A stretch of DNA of 36,835 bases, taken from assembly GCA_012033495.1 (NCBI GenBank), contig JAAUQT010000031.1:1-36835 (forward strand). Reading direction: 5' to 3'. The DNA comes from Cyanobacteria bacterium RM1_2_2 (lineage in GTDB: Bacteria; Cyanobacteriota; Cyanobacteriia; Elainellales; Elainellaceae). Of this stretch, positions 1-8,051 are shown piece by piece (positions within the stretch are counted from its first letter, which is position 1; each line of letters opens with the position of its first letter). The notes under the pieces are model-generated. The model had not been told where the DNA came from. It made no database searches and saw nothing but the letters and a program-made list of their open reading frames with translations. A program made the position numbers and the translations under genes.

Positions 1-119
1 GCAGGGTCAAGCGTGCCACCATGCCCAACTCGCTTGAGGCGTAACAGTCGCCGCAGTTGCGCTACGCAGTCGTGAGAGGTGAGTCCGGCGGGTTTGTTGA
101 GATTCAGGAAGCCTTGCAC
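1..119 (-). CDS. truB: tRNA pseudouridine(55) synthase TruB, N-terminal part, cut by window edge
   Basis: TruB converts U55 of the T-loop of tRNAs to pseudouridine in the cytoplasm. Only the first 39 codons are present. The reading begins [18 protein letters not shown] and reaches GHGGTLDP, the TruB motif that holds the catalytic aspartate, just before the window ends. The start is a GTG at 119. An in-frame TAA lies six codons upstream and there is no ATG between, and the GTG puts the [10 protein letters not shown] motif at its normal distance from the N-terminus. No good Shine-Dalgarno sequence is visible. I recognise the family with confidence; activity cannot be judged because most of the gene is outside the window. 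Confidence 0.93.
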   Translation of the reverse strand, partial: MQGFLNLNKPAGLTSHDCVAQLRRLLRLKRVGHGGTLDP

Positions 120-336
120 GGAGGTTTCAAAAATTTAGAGCAGAGGCGACACTCTAGGTGAAATCTACTGAAATGTCAATTGACCAGAAGCAACTATCTT
201 TCGAGCGTCATGAATTCGGTGATCAACAGCGTCGCTTTTGTTGACTCTCTGCTTTGCAGGGTTCCGTCTGAGTTGTGTAAGGTCACTGCTGCTTAAAGTC
301 ACCACGAAGATCGAAGCCCAAGGTAGAAGGGCTGAA

Positions 337-598
337 TTAGCCGTAAACTTTGCTTCGATGCCGGATTAGAGTAATAAAAATTACTTCATCTTCACGGCTA
401 AATTCAATAAATGACTCTGTAATCTCCAACTCTGAGCTTAAAGAAACCTGATAGATCAGCCGTTAAAGCCTGCGGTGTAATTTGGTCGAAGTTTTTAGCC
501 AGCCAAGCAATCTTGATAATGACCCGTTCACGAACGATCTGAGTCAGCCTCTCTAAATCAGCAAGAGCTTCTGGCTCATATTCAGCCGAATAGCTCAT
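337..598 (-). pseudogene. RelE/ParE-family toxin, frameshifted
   Basis: Second gene of a toxin-antitoxin pair; its ATG overlaps the antitoxin stop (ATGA, 595-598), which implies translational coupling. The open frame gives 64 residues ending GDYRVIY and then TGA at 406-404. In the next frame, directly downstream, the sequence reads EFSREDEVIFITLIRHRSKVYG and stops at 339-337. That is the usual C-terminal strand and the terminal RHR.KVY motif of this family. Removing one base near 406-407 joins the parts into an 86-residue protein, the normal family size. RelE/ParE toxins are mRNA interferases or gyrase poisons; which one this is cannot be told from sequence. As written the toxin lacks its C-terminal catalytic residues and is probably inactive, unless the extra base is a sequencing error. 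Confidence 0.8.
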
Positions 599-813
599 CT
601 ATCGCCCAATCCTAATCTTTCCATCACCTCTTCTGCTGGAATACTCCGAGATCCTAACGCTCTGCGCTTCCGAATCTCCAACAGTTCTTGTTTGAAATCC
701 TCTCTAACCGTTGCACCTTCATCTGGATCTGGTAAAAGTGCCTCTAAAGCCTCCATGACAGTTTCTCGAATCAGAGTTTTCAATTCATCGATTGTCAGGT
801 CTTTGACTTGCAT
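595..813 (-). CDS. antitoxin of the RelE/ParE toxin pair
   Basis: A 72-residue acidic, mostly helical protein with the N-terminus MQVKDLTIDELKTLIRETV. It lies immediately upstream of the toxin and overlaps it by four bases, the standard order in type II systems (antitoxin first). The C-terminal half contains a basic stretch (RKRRALGSRSI) and a short helix, EEVMERLGLG. No ribbon-helix-helix or AbrB motif is obvious, so the DNA-binding mode is not clear. Its role is inferred from context: it should bind and neutralise the toxin and repress the promoter. It is intact although the toxin is frameshifted, a state often seen when a pair decays, since loss of toxin is tolerated. Confidence 0.75.
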   Translation of the reverse strand: MQVKDLTIDELKTLIRETVMEALEALLPDPDEGATVREDFKQELLEIRKRRALGSRSIPAEEVMERLGLGDR

Positions 814-1141
814 AGCAACTGCTCCATGACAACATTGCTAGTCTAGTCTAATCATAAGCGGCGACCATTAGGCGGGTTAGATGAGGGGTAAAACAGCGTC
901 AAATTACGGCGGCATCCCATCCGCTCTATTGGAGCAGACTGGCAAAGTTATCCAGTCTATGGCAAAAATTACCGATCACTGCTTAACCAGAACGACTTAG
1001 CGCCATTCCTAGCGCCTCTATAACCACTCACGAGGCTGAGTTGCTTTGAGATTGAAGTCTGCTTGCACTACCCCTTGCACTTTGGTCAAGATGCAAGAAT
1101 TTCCTTCAAAATAGAGACAAACAAAGCGACAGGAGAACACG
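814..1141. other. gene-free stretch between the toxin-antitoxin pair and gloA
   Basis: About 330 bases. It must hold the divergent promoters of the antitoxin (minus) and gloA (plus), but I see no convincing -35/-10 pair. A plus-strand open stretch at roughly 893-1023 reads RSIGADWQSYPVYGKNYRSL before a stop. It has no start codon and may be the tail of a lost gene. Just before gloA there is a clear AGGAGA ribosome-binding site. Confidence 0.4.
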
Positions 1142-1567
1142 ATGCGTTTATTACACACAATGCTGCGCGTGGGCAATTTGGAAGAATCGCTGAAGTTCTA
1201 TTGCGATGTCTTGGGGATGAAGCTCTTGCGTCAGAAAGATTATCCTGGCGGAGAATTTACGCTGGCTTTTGTCGGTTACGGCGACGAAGCAGACAACACG
1301 GTTTTGGAGTTGACCTATAACTGGGGCACTGACCACTACAACTTGGGCGATGCTTACGGGCATATCGCAATCGGTGTCGATAACATTTACCAAACCTGCG
1401 ATCTGATTAGGGAGCGGGGTGGTAAGGTGGTGCGCGAACCGGGGCCAATGAAGCACGGCTCAACGGTGATCGCGTTTGTGGAAGATCCAAATGGCTACAA
1501 AGTGGAGTTGATTCAAGCCAAGCCTCAGAGCGTAGAACAGCAGGAAGTTGCTGCCCAAGTTAAGTAG
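1142..1567 (+). CDS. gloA: lactoylglutathione lyase (glyoxalase I)
   Basis: Isomerises the hemithioacetal of methylglyoxal and glutathione to S-lactoylglutathione, the first step of methylglyoxal detoxification in the cytosol. The 141-residue protein has two beta-alpha-beta-beta-beta halves of the VOC fold. All four metal ligands known from the E. coli nickel enzyme fall at identical positions: His5, Glu56, His74 and Glu122. The short form, without the insert of zinc-type eukaryotic enzymes, also points to the nickel/cobalt class. The start ATG follows AGGAGA by seven bases. The last 15 residues are a Gln/Val-rich tail of no known role. The gene stands alone, with no glyoxalase II nearby. Confidence 0.96.
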   Translation: MRLLHTMLRVGNLEESLKFYCDVLGMKLLRQKDYPGGEFTLAFVGYGDEADNTVLELTYNWGTDHYNLGDAYGHIAIGVDNIYQTCDLIRERGGKVVREPGPMKHGSTVIAFVEDPNGYKVELIQAKPQSVEQQEVAAQVK

Positions 1568-1833
1568 GTGGATTAGAACCAAGTGAGCCTTAAAAGCGGG
1601 ATGCGAGAGTGGAACGTAACAGTCCGGTTTAAACTTGCCTCCCGCATTAGTTTTACAATTTTTGCTGCTGACCCAAGCACTTTGTCAGGATGATCTAGAA
1701 TAGGAGGCACAAAGAAAGAGTTTGAAAATTTCCGCTTTGTCTCAGTGTTTCGATCTTCCAATTTGCAATGGTAATGAATTGAATATGACAGCGATCGACC
1801 TTGATATTCGACAGCTTTCAATTACGACACTGC

Positions 1834-2478
1834 ATGGGTGATTCTGCAACATTGCGCCAACAGGTGCTGAACTGGCTAGCAAGCAATGTGCCTGAGTCGC
1901 GGGTCAAGCATGTGCTGCGAGTAGAGCAGATGGCAGTCGATCTGGCTGCTTTACACAACCTTGATCAAAGCAAAGCTGCTCAGGCTGGGTTGATGCACGA
2001 TCTAGCAAAATATTTTAAGCCTCAGGTTCTTTTGCAAATGGCTCAAGCGGCAGCCCTGCCTTTGGAGCAAGTAGATGAACTCAATCCGCATCTTTTGCAT
2101 GCCGATGTGGGGGCGATTGTGGCGCAGCAAACCTTTGATGTGCACGATCCAGAGATTTTGGCGGCGATTGCAAATCATACGTTGGGTCAGCCGGGCATGA
2201 GCGCTTTAAGCTGTGTGGTTTTTCTGGCAGACAGCTTAGAGCCGGGACGGGGCAGCACGCCTGCACTGGAAGGGTTGCGTCAACTGAGCCAACAGCATTT
2301 GCAGCAAGCCGTTTGGATGACCTGCGACTATACGCTGAGGCATTTAATCGAAACAGGGCGGCTAATCCATCCACGGGCAGTGGCAACCCGCAACTGGTTT
2401 GTGCGTCACTATCCGTTAAGTCAAGGCTCAGCCAAGCCATATTTATCTGCTAATGCAAACAAGATCCTACCAAGATAG
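1834..2478 (+). CDS. yqeK: HD-domain hydrolase YqeK (symmetrical Ap4A hydrolase family)
   Basis: A 214-residue HD-superfamily phosphohydrolase. The metal-binding signature runs H..RVEQMA, then GLMHDLAK (the HD pair), HLLHADVGA, a conserved NHT.G and CVVFLADSLEPGR, all in the order found in YqeK. Members studied in Gram-positive bacteria split Ap4A into two ADP. The open frame can begin at a TTG (1801), but I choose the ATG at 1834 because it gives the usual family start; neither has a good Shine-Dalgarno. The gene lies 215 bp upstream of rsfS in the same direction, an arrangement often seen in bacteria where yqeK and the ribosome silencing factor share an operon. The last 20 residues (SAKPYLSANANKILPR end) are variable. 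Confidence 0.9.
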   Translation: MGDSATLRQQVLNWLASNVPESRVKHVLRVEQMAVDLAALHNLDQSKAAQAGLMHDLAKYFKPQVLLQMAQAAALPLEQVDELNPHLLHADVGAIVAQQTFDVHDPEILAAIANHTLGQPGMSALSCVVFLADSLEPGRGSTPALEGLRQLSQQHLQQAVWMTCDYTLRHLIETGRLIHPRAVATRNWFVRHYPLSQGSAKPYLSANANKILPR

Positions 2479-2693
2479 CGGATTGAGATGGCTGTCAGTT
2501 CCTTTATAGAGTTTGTTCAAAATTTTGTTTCGCTGGAGGTTGATGAATCGATGAATAACGGAGTAATGAGTAGCGTAACCATGAATCAGATAACGAGGCT
2601 CCGATGCTTGCTGCACCCAATGCCTGTAATGCTTGCCAAATTAACGCTTGCCAAATTACCTGCCACTAACGATTAAGGAGAAACCCCTTCTGA

Positions 2694-3137
2694 ATGTCAA
2701 ACTTTATCCCGCTTTCTTCCAACGCCTTCCATTCTGCAACCTCGGCTCTTGAATCTGGAGCTTTTGAATCTGGCAGAACTGACGAAGACAGCTATAACCT
2801 TGCCTTGACGGTCGCTCAAGCCGCAGATGATCGTAAGGGAATCAACATCACACTTTTGCGAGTGGCAGATGTTTCTTATTTAGCTGACTACTTCGTCGTG
2901 ATTACTGGCTTCTCTAGCGTTCAAGTTCGTGCTATTGCCCGATCGATCGAGGAAAAAGTTGAAACTGATTGGCAGCAGCTACCCCTGCGAATTGAGGGAC
3001 AGGCGGAAGGAAACTGGGTTTTGATCGATTATGGCGATGTGATTGCTCACATTTTTATGCCGCAAGAACGCGAATTCTACAATCTCGAAGCGTTTTGGGG
3101 GCACGCTGAGCAAATTAAGTTCTCTTTGTCGCTTTGA
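2694..3137 (+). CDS. rsfS: ribosomal silencing factor RsfS (Iojap/YbeB family)
   Basis: RsfS binds ribosomal protein L14 on the 50S subunit and blocks joining with 30S, lowering translation when nutrients are short. The 147-residue protein contains the whole DUF143 core: [20 protein letters not shown], a [17 protein letters not shown] segment, [16 protein letters not shown] and the family end [13 protein letters not shown] variable N-terminal stretch of about 35 residues, rich in Ser and Ala, precedes the core. The start ATG follows AAGGAG at about 2674-2679, a little further upstream than usual. It probably shares a transcript with yqeK, although the 215-bp gap leaves room for its own promoter. 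Confidence 0.94.
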   Translation: MSNFIPLSSNAFHSATSALESGAFESGRTDEDSYNLALTVAQAADDRKGINITLLRVADVSYLADYFVVITGFSSVQVRAIARSIEEKVETDWQQLPLRIEGQAEGNWVLIDYGDVIAHIFMPQEREFYNLEAFWGHAEQIKFSLSL

Positions 3138-3267
3138 CCACGCTTCGCGAACAGTTCTCCCCTGACGAAGCTACCGTGTCCACACCCGTTGAGATTCGCT
3201 TCGTTGCAGACTTTTTCGTCCCCTAAATCCTCTGTTCTGGGGGACTTCTCCAAGCCGATTGTGTCTT

Positions 3268-3300
3268 CAAAGTCCCCTACGGGTAGGGAATTTAGGGGGC
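3268..3300. repeat. short CAAAGTCCCCTA...GGGGGC intergenic palindrome, copy 1
   Basis: A 33-base element starting CAAAGTCCCCTA and ending TTTAGGGGGC. A related copy lies at 24035-24066 and starts with the same twelve bases. Similar GTCCCC...TTTAGGGGG palindromes are common between genes in cyanobacteria. Confidence 0.55.
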
Positions 3301-3389
3301 TGAGAGGAGTTGTGTGTACATCGTAGCCTCACGAAGAGGTTAAGGGAGATTTTCAACCTGTGTGTACACCGTAGCCTTTTTTAAGGGGA

Positions 3390-3538
3390 GCTAGGGGCTG
3401 TGATCCCTTTCAGCCAGAATCCTAATGATGGCAGAGTAACAGCCCCTAGCCTGTTTTAGACAACGGGCGCGGTCAGGCAGATGCCCTCAACGGTTGACCA
3501 TCCATTGACCGTCTATTGTCTATTAATGGCGCGCCCTA
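3390..3538 (+). repeat. interspersed repeat, copy A (hairpin half plus GATGCC...GGCGCGCC half)
   Basis: First of three copies in the window. The left half is an inverted repeat with 12-base arms, GCTAGGGGCTGT at 3390-3401 and ACAGCCCCTAGC at 3439-3450. The loop contains AATCCTAATGATGGCAGAG. The right half runs from GATGCC (about 3480) through CAACGGTTGACCA to GGCGCGCCCTA. Copy B (25393-25521) shows both halves in reverse orientation; copy C (16311-16339) has only the right half. No protein is encoded. It could be a miniature mobile element or a structured RNA. I see no clear target-site duplication. Confidence 0.75.
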
Positions 3539-3567
3539 GAGGAAGATCAAATGCAAGCGCTTTATCA

Positions 3568-4803
3568 TCATCTTCCCCTCACCCATTCCTGCACTGCATC
3601 AGGGGGAAACAGCCCCAACCAAGCCAAATTCTGGACGTAGTAGGCAGAATCGTTGTCCCAAATGCCATCTTTGTAAGCGGGCAAAAGTTTTTGCTGCCAC
3701 ATTTCTTCAGCAATAGGGGGGTTGACCAACTGAAAGGCAGGATACAGCATGGCGTACTGGCTGGTGGCTTCATAGCGAGCCGTCGCAAACCCACGCAAAT
3801 TGATCCGGGCGGGGATAGCTTGGCGAGTTTGCCACAGGGTTTGCAGATGTCCGATGTGGTTTTGCAGAAAAGTTGTTGCCCTCGGTTCATCAAACCAGAC
3901 GGCATCCAGCGCAATTCGCCACCAAACGCGATAGGCATCAAAACTGTAGGTGCTGCGGAGTCGGGTACGAATCGGAGGCGATTGAAATGCTCCAGTGGTG
4001 AGGTTAATCGCCACCCAATCGCTCGGCAGGTTGACCGCAGAAAGCTGAGTAGACTTTTCCAGCACTTCATAGCTGCTCTCCACCAAGCTTAACCAGTCTC
4101 GTTCTGGATCAACTTGGGCAAACAGCCGAAAGGCGTAAGGGGCGAGATAGGACGGATTCAGGTAGGCAATCGGCGGCTGGGGCTGAAAGGCAGCGATCGG
4201 CCCTGGCAAAAAGTAGCGTCGCGGTTGTCCGGTTGGTGACGCCGTAACGGTCGATTGCTCCCAAAGGTCTTTGAGTTTGGTGCGAGCTAGATCGAGATAT
4301 TCTGATCGATGCCAGCGCCGACTTGCCAAAATCAGAGCTGTGGCTGCATCTAAATCTGCATCGCTGGCGAAGTTGGCATCTAAGATTTCCCAGCTTCCTT
4401 GGGCAGTTTGTCCCCATTTCCAAGCCCAAAGCGAGTCGGTTGGTTGGTTGGTTTCCCCGCGCCGCTGAAGATTGTCTTCTGCCCATTTCAGCGTTTGGCT
4501 GAAGGTCGCCGGATCATCTGCAAAGACTGCCCGCAGCATCGCGTAGGCTTGCCCTTCTGAAACCGTTCGGGCGTCTTGTTCCCAGTCAATGACCCGTCCG
4601 TCTGCCTGAATGAACCGCTGGCGATAGGCGACCCAACTTTGCTCTAGAACTTCGGTAGTTGTTGGCATTACCATCCCGGATTCAGCGGGTGCAGCCATCG
4701 GACTCGGAGACTGAGCCATCGCCAGGGGCAGCGATCCCATCCAGCCGGTTAAAAGCAGCATGATTGAGCAATAGACGACAGGTTTCGCCATAGGGGGTGT
4801 CAT
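3568..4803 (-). CDS. secreted glycoside hydrolase family 8 protein (BcsZ-like endoglucanase)
   Basis: GH8 enzymes cut beta-1,4-glucans such as cellulose, chitosan or xylan with inversion. The 411-residue protein has an N-terminal signal peptide (hydrophobic core YCSIMLLLTGWMGSLPLAMA, about residues 11-30, likely cleaved after AMA), so it acts in the periplasm or outside. An (alpha/alpha)6 catalytic domain follows. The GH8 signature residues are visible: proton donor Glu83 in VSEGQAYAML, an Asp in DANFASDADLD (148-150), and Asp289 in TYSFDAYRVWW, matching the three acidic residues of BcsZ. Two starts are possible, ATG at 4803 or the MAKPVV methionine four codons on; neither has a clear Shine-Dalgarno. 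No cellulose synthase gene is near, so the link to cellulose export is by family only. Confidence 0.88.
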   Translation of the reverse strand: MTPPMAKPVVYCSIMLLLTGWMGSLPLAMAQSPSPMAAPAESGMVMPTTTEVLEQSWVAYRQRFIQADGRVIDWEQDARTVSEGQAYAMLRAVFADDPATFSQTLKWAEDNLQRRGETNQPTDSLWAWKWGQTAQGSWEILDANFASDADLDAATALILASRRWHRSEYLDLARTKLKDLWEQSTVTASPTGQPRRYFLPGPIAAFQPQPPIAYLNPSYLAPYAFRLFAQVDPERDWLSLVESSYEVLEKSTQLSAVNLPSDWVAINLTTGAFQSPPIRTRLRSTYSFDAYRVWWRIALDAVWFDEPRATTFLQNHIGHLQTLWQTRQAIPARINLRGFATARYEATSQYAMLYPAFQLVNPPIAEEMWQQKLLPAYKDGIWDNDSAYYVQNLAWLGLFPPDAVQEWVRGR

Positions 4804-5157
4804 TTTGAATGGAAGTGTAATTTACTGTCGCACTTGATCTGTCGCACCTGATCTGTCGCACCTGATCTGTCGCACCTGATCTATTCACGCAAATCTATTC
4901 CTGCCAAGACCATTGCCATTGAGGAATGTTTCGAGAACTTCGGTGAAGTTTCGGTAAAGTTTGCAGAAATATCGCAAATCTAGGATTCCAGATCGGCTCA
5001 ACAAGCGCAGCGAACTCCATATTTGTGTTAGGTTTGGAGGCGATCTGGGCCAACCCTCCAAGCCTAGGAGTTAGCAGCGATCTTGGCAGGCTAACCACTT
5101 TGGTTTGGCAAAGGGGGAGTCCATCGGCTGAACTTGCTTTACTGATCCGATGCGATC
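4804..5157. other. divergent promoter region of the GH8 gene and ftsQ
   Basis: About 350 bases between two divergently read genes, so promoters for both should lie here. The part next to the GH8 start holds a four-unit tandem repeat (own entry). The rest shows no gene or convincing promoter boxes. Confidence 0.4.
4825..4880. repeat. tandem repeat, 4 x 14 bp
   Basis: Four head-to-tail units CTGTCGCAC(T/C)TGAT; the first has T and the others C at the variable position. On the minus strand the unit is ATCAGGTGCGACAG. The array begins 21 bases upstream of the GH8 start codon and so would lie in its leader or promoter. Fourteen is not a multiple of three and no coding use is seen. Confidence 0.9.
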
Positions 5158-6018
5158 ATGACGGATATCTCATCCATTTCTTCTGACGAATTAACCCAAC
5201 GGCGGCGGCAGTTACGACGGCAGCGACGAGCGCGGTTTTTGCAAACGAGTTGGCAAATTATTTCCATGACTGGGCTGACAGTCGGTGTCGTCTGGCTGGT
5301 AACGCTGCCTGATTGGATGCTGCATGATCCCAGCCAGGTGGTGATTGAAGGCAGTAAATCGCTTTCACCGGATGTCATCCGCTCTATGTTGCCCATTACC
5401 TACCCGCAGTCGGTGTTGGCGCTGCAACCGGAAGCGTTGGCCCGTCAGTTGGAAGCTGAAGCCCCGATTGCTGATGCCACGGTGACTCGCCGCATGTTTC
5501 CGCCTGGCGTGACGATTCACATCCAAGAACGCCATCCGGTCGCTGTGGTATATGCCGCTCCGCCAACGGCTGTCACCTTGCCGCAGAGTGGAGGTTTGGA
5601 GCACCTGTTTATCACGGCCCTGCTGGACGATCAAGGAACCTGGATGCCTTACGAGCAGTATGCTGCGCTGAACCCTTCGCAAAAACTGCCTGCTTTAAAG
5701 GTGATTGGCATCCGAGAACCCGATCAAAAGCAGTGGAAAAGTCTCTATGAGAGCGTAAGCCGCAGCCCGATTAAAGTCACAACCATCGATTGGCGAGAGC
5801 CGAGCAATTTAATTTTGCATACCGATTTGGGGCTGGTTCACTTTGGGGCGTTGAGCGAGCGCTTCCCGAAACAGCTTCAAGTGCTGGATCAGATGCGAAA
5901 GTTGCCTGACAGTCTTGAAACTGATCAAATCGCCTATATTGATCTGAGCAATCCAGATATGCCGATGCTAGAATTAACCGCTGGTGCAATTAAGCCTTCT
6001 CCCAAACCGGAAGAGTAA
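5158..6018 (+). CDS. ftsQ: cell division protein FtsQ (POTRA domain)
   Basis: FtsQ is a bitopic divisome protein that links early and late division factors. The 286-residue protein has a basic cytoplasmic tail (QRRRQLRRQRRARF), one transmembrane helix (about residues 32-50, IISMTGLTVGVVWLVTL) and then a POTRA domain starting SQVVIEGSKSLSPDVIRSML, with RRMFPPGVTIHIQERHPVAV as the typical second motif. The FtsQ beta domain follows and the protein ends in a Pro-rich tail. The gene is followed 674 bp later by ftsZ in the same direction, the normal cyanobacterial order without ftsA between. The start ATG at 5158 is preferred because the basic tail begins soon after it. Confidence 0.93.
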   Translation: MTDISSISSDELTQRRRQLRRQRRARFLQTSWQIISMTGLTVGVVWLVTLPDWMLHDPSQVVIEGSKSLSPDVIRSMLPITYPQSVLALQPEALARQLEAEAPIADATVTRRMFPPGVTIHIQERHPVAVVYAAPPTAVTLPQSGGLEHLFITALLDDQGTWMPYEQYAALNPSQKLPALKVIGIREPDQKQWKSLYESVSRSPIKVTTIDWREPSNLILHTDLGLVHFGALSERFPKQLQVLDQMRKLPDSLETDQIAYIDLSNPDMPMLELTAGAIKPSPKPEE

Positions 6019-6692
6019 TCGTCGCTCAGCCTCGGCGAGCCAGGCGGAAGCCTGACCTAGGAAAAAACGCAGAATTTTATTCCATTAGCGTGGTCTTTTG
6101 CTAGGATGATTTCCTAAATCTTTCGAGGTGCATCCAGACATCTACTGAACCGTTGGCTTTGGCTTAACCCCAACTCCTAAACTGTTCACTCTAGAAGGTT
6201 AGCTCTGGCAAGAGTCGCTTTGCCAGCAACAATGCTTTTTAGCTGTTTTGTCTTGGCAAGTGTAGTAGTTTTTCGGGGTGTCTTTTTAGATTTACTAGAG
6301 ACTATCTGGCGGCGATTTTGGCTGTTCAAATGTTGCCTGAAAAGGTTTCTGAAACTGCTTAATCAAGCTTGCATAGATCAATCGAAAATCGATAAAAGTA
6401 GGATGGCTGTCTCTAAGTCGATGATCGACTGTCAGTTGGCTAGTCGGAGGCGAATCGTTGTGCAGTTGTACAGCTTAAAGCAGGCTCTTTAGCGGAGCTT
6501 GTTAGAATTAAGTGAAAAAGAATCTCAACCTAAAAATCTTTGATTTCTTTCATAAAAATTAACTGCCAGGCTGCTGATATTGCAGTGATTGAACCGAAAA
6601 TAAACTGAAAGTCTGAATTTGGCTTTTTCAGCAACATCGCCTATAGTTATCTAGAGTTAAAAAGCCTTTGTATCAGTCGTCTCGCAATCCTA
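6019..6692. other. long leader between ftsQ and ftsZ
   Basis: A 674-base stretch with no gene I can support. A small hairpin, CAGGC-GGAA-GCCTG, lies at 6041-6054 just after ftsQ but has no T-run. The AT-rich final 200 bases, including TATAGTTATCT near 6640, are the likely place for ftsZ promoters. An open frame at 6220-6492 gives a Leu/Phe-rich peptide but has no ribosome-binding site and is probably chance. Confidence 0.45.
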
Positions 6693-7976
6693 ATGACATT
6701 TAATAGTAAGTTAATGGCTACTCACTCCGACCATCCCGACGCCGATCAGGTCAATTTCTCTCTACCGATGAATGCTGCAAATCCTTTTACAAACTCTGGA
6801 GTACACTTAGGTCAAGTTCGTGATTCCAGGGGCACATTGGCGGAGGAAATTAGGAGTGATGAGATCGTGCCAAGTAGCGTAGCCAAAATTAAAGTGATTG
6901 GGGTTGGTGGTGGCGGCTGCAATGCCGTGAATCGAATGATTGCCAGTGATGTGGCTGGAATTGAGTTTTGGTCAATCAATACAGACGCTCAAGCCTTGAC
7001 GCTTGCTTCCGCCCATAACCGTTTGCAGGTTGGTCAAAAGTTGACCCGTGGCCTGGGCGCGGGCGGCAATCCGGCGATTGGGCAGAAAGCAGCCGAAGAA
7101 TCTCGTGATGAGATCGCCGCAGCCTTGGAAAATGCTGACTTGGTGTTTATTACCGCAGGCATGGGTGGGGGAACGGGCACAGGTGCAGCCCCAGTCGTGG
7201 CAGAAGTCGCCAAAGAAGTCGGAGCGCTGACGGTTGGCGTGGTGACTCGTCCTTTTACCTTCGAGGGCAAACGCCGCACCAGTCAAGCTGATGAGGGAAT
7301 TGCCGCGCTGCAAAGCCGAGTCGATACGCTGATCATTATCCCGAACGACAAGCTGCTTTCGGTGATTTCTGAGCAAACGCCGGTGCAGGAAGCGTTTCGG
7401 GTTGCTGATGACATTCTGCGGCAGGGTGTCCAAGGCATCTCTGACATTATTACAATTCCGGGATTGGTTAACGTAGACTTTGCCGATGTGCGAGCCGTAA
7501 TGGCGGATGCGGGTTCGGCGTTGATGGGCATTGGGATTGGCTCTGGTAAGTCAAGAGCGCGAGAAGCCGCCACTGCTGCGATTTCGTCACCGCTGCTAGA
7601 GTCTTCGATTGACGGAGCAAAGGGCGTTGTATTCAACATTACAGGCGGCTCTGACCTGACGTTGCATGAGGTGAATTCGGCAGCCGAAATTATCTACGAA
7701 GCCGTTGATCCAAACGCCAATATCATCTTTGGGGCAGTGCTCGACGACCGTTTGCAAGGAGAAATCCGCATTACAGTAATTGCGACTGGCTTCACAACTG
7801 AGGTGCAGGCTCCCCCCGTGCAGCAGTCCACGCGAGTTTCGCCCTTGAAGCGACCAACCGTTTCTGCGCCGCCCAGCCCCACTCCGCTGCCGCCGCCCGC
7901 CTCTGAGCCACGGCCTACTAGCAAACCCGGACTCGATATTCCAGAGTTTCTTCAGCGCCGCCGCCCGCCACGCTAG
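6693..7976 (+). CDS. ftsZ: cell division protein FtsZ
   Basis: FtsZ is the tubulin-like GTPase that polymerises at mid-cell into the Z-ring. The 427-residue protein carries the nucleotide loop [15 protein letters not shown] (about 68-82), the tubulin signature [11 protein letters not shown] (158-168) and the T7 synergy loop with N260 and D262 ([10 protein letters not shown]). It ends in a Pro-rich linker and the conserved C-terminal peptide [15 protein letters not shown], which binds division partners. An N-terminal extension of about 60 residues before the core is typical of cyanobacterial FtsZ. The ATG at 6693 starts the longest frame; a second ATG seven codons on is also possible. All catalytic parts are intact. 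Confidence 0.98.
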   Translation: MTFNSKLMATHSDHPDADQVNFSLPMNAANPFTNSGVHLGQVRDSRGTLAEEIRSDEIVPSSVAKIKVIGVGGGGCNAVNRMIASDVAGIEFWSINTDAQALTLASAHNRLQVGQKLTRGLGAGGNPAIGQKAAEESRDEIAAALENADLVFITAGMGGGTGTGAAPVVAEVAKEVGALTVGVVTRPFTFEGKRRTSQADEGIAALQSRVDTLIIIPNDKLLSVISEQTPVQEAFRVADDILRQGVQGISDIITIPGLVNVDFADVRAVMADAGSALMGIGIGSGKSRAREAATAAISSPLLESSIDGAKGVVFNITGGSDLTLHEVNSAAEIIYEAVDPNANIIFGAVLDDRLQGEIRITVIATGFTTEVQAPPVQQSTRVSPLKRPTVSAPPSPTPLPPPASEPRPTSKPGLDIPEFLQRRRPPR

Positions 7977-7980
7977 GAGG

Positions 7981-8041
7981 GGGCAGGTTTTGTTGGAGGC
8001 TTTTTGGAATTAGACAATTTTTCTAGTCGCTAAACCTGCCC
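7981..8041. terminator. inverted repeat between convergent ftsZ and galE, likely two-way terminator
   Basis: Ten-base perfect arms, GGGCAGGTTT (7981-7990) and AAACCTGCCC (8032-8041), enclose about 40 AT-rich bases with T-runs. It lies exactly between the two converging stop codons. The long loop makes it a weak classical terminator, so the call rests mainly on position. Confidence 0.55.
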
Positions 8042-8051
8042 TTGCAGTTGG

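Larger units (their letters stand above)
3138..3567. other. gene-free stretch made mostly of repeats
   Basis: About 430 bases between the stops of rsfS and the GH8 gene, which converge here. From left to right it holds a CCCCTAAAT / ATTTAGGGGG inverted repeat (about 3222-3298), two copies of GTGTGTACAYCGTAGCC (near 3312 and 3361), and then the interspersed repeat listed separately. An open frame that reads 3481-4092 on the plus strand is antisense to the GH8 gene and begins inside the repeat, so I do not call it. No clear T-run terminator is visible for either neighbour; the inverted repeats may serve. Confidence 0.5.

Noticed and set aside
893-1023. Open stretch with protein-like RSIGADWQSYPVYGKNYRSL
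   Set aside because: No start codon and a stop just upstream; could be a relic of a lost gene, but I cannot assign it.
1573-1821. 82-residue minus-strand frame between gloA and yqeK
   Set aside because: Begins opposite the yqeK leader, with no ribosome-binding site or recognisable motif.
2488-2676. 62-residue plus-strand frame between yqeK and rsfS
   Set aside because: No ribosome-binding site, no recognisable family; it includes a near-direct repeat (CTTGCCAAATTA) and looks like open intergenic sequence.
3481-4092. 203-residue plus-strand frame
   Set aside because: Mostly antisense to the GH8 gene and begins inside the interspersed repeat; GH8 motifs on the other strand are decisive.
6220-6492. 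90-residue Leu/Phe-rich frame in the ftsQ-ftsZ gap
   Set aside because: No Shine-Dalgarno, no family resemblance and a composition typical of AT-rich non-coding DNA.
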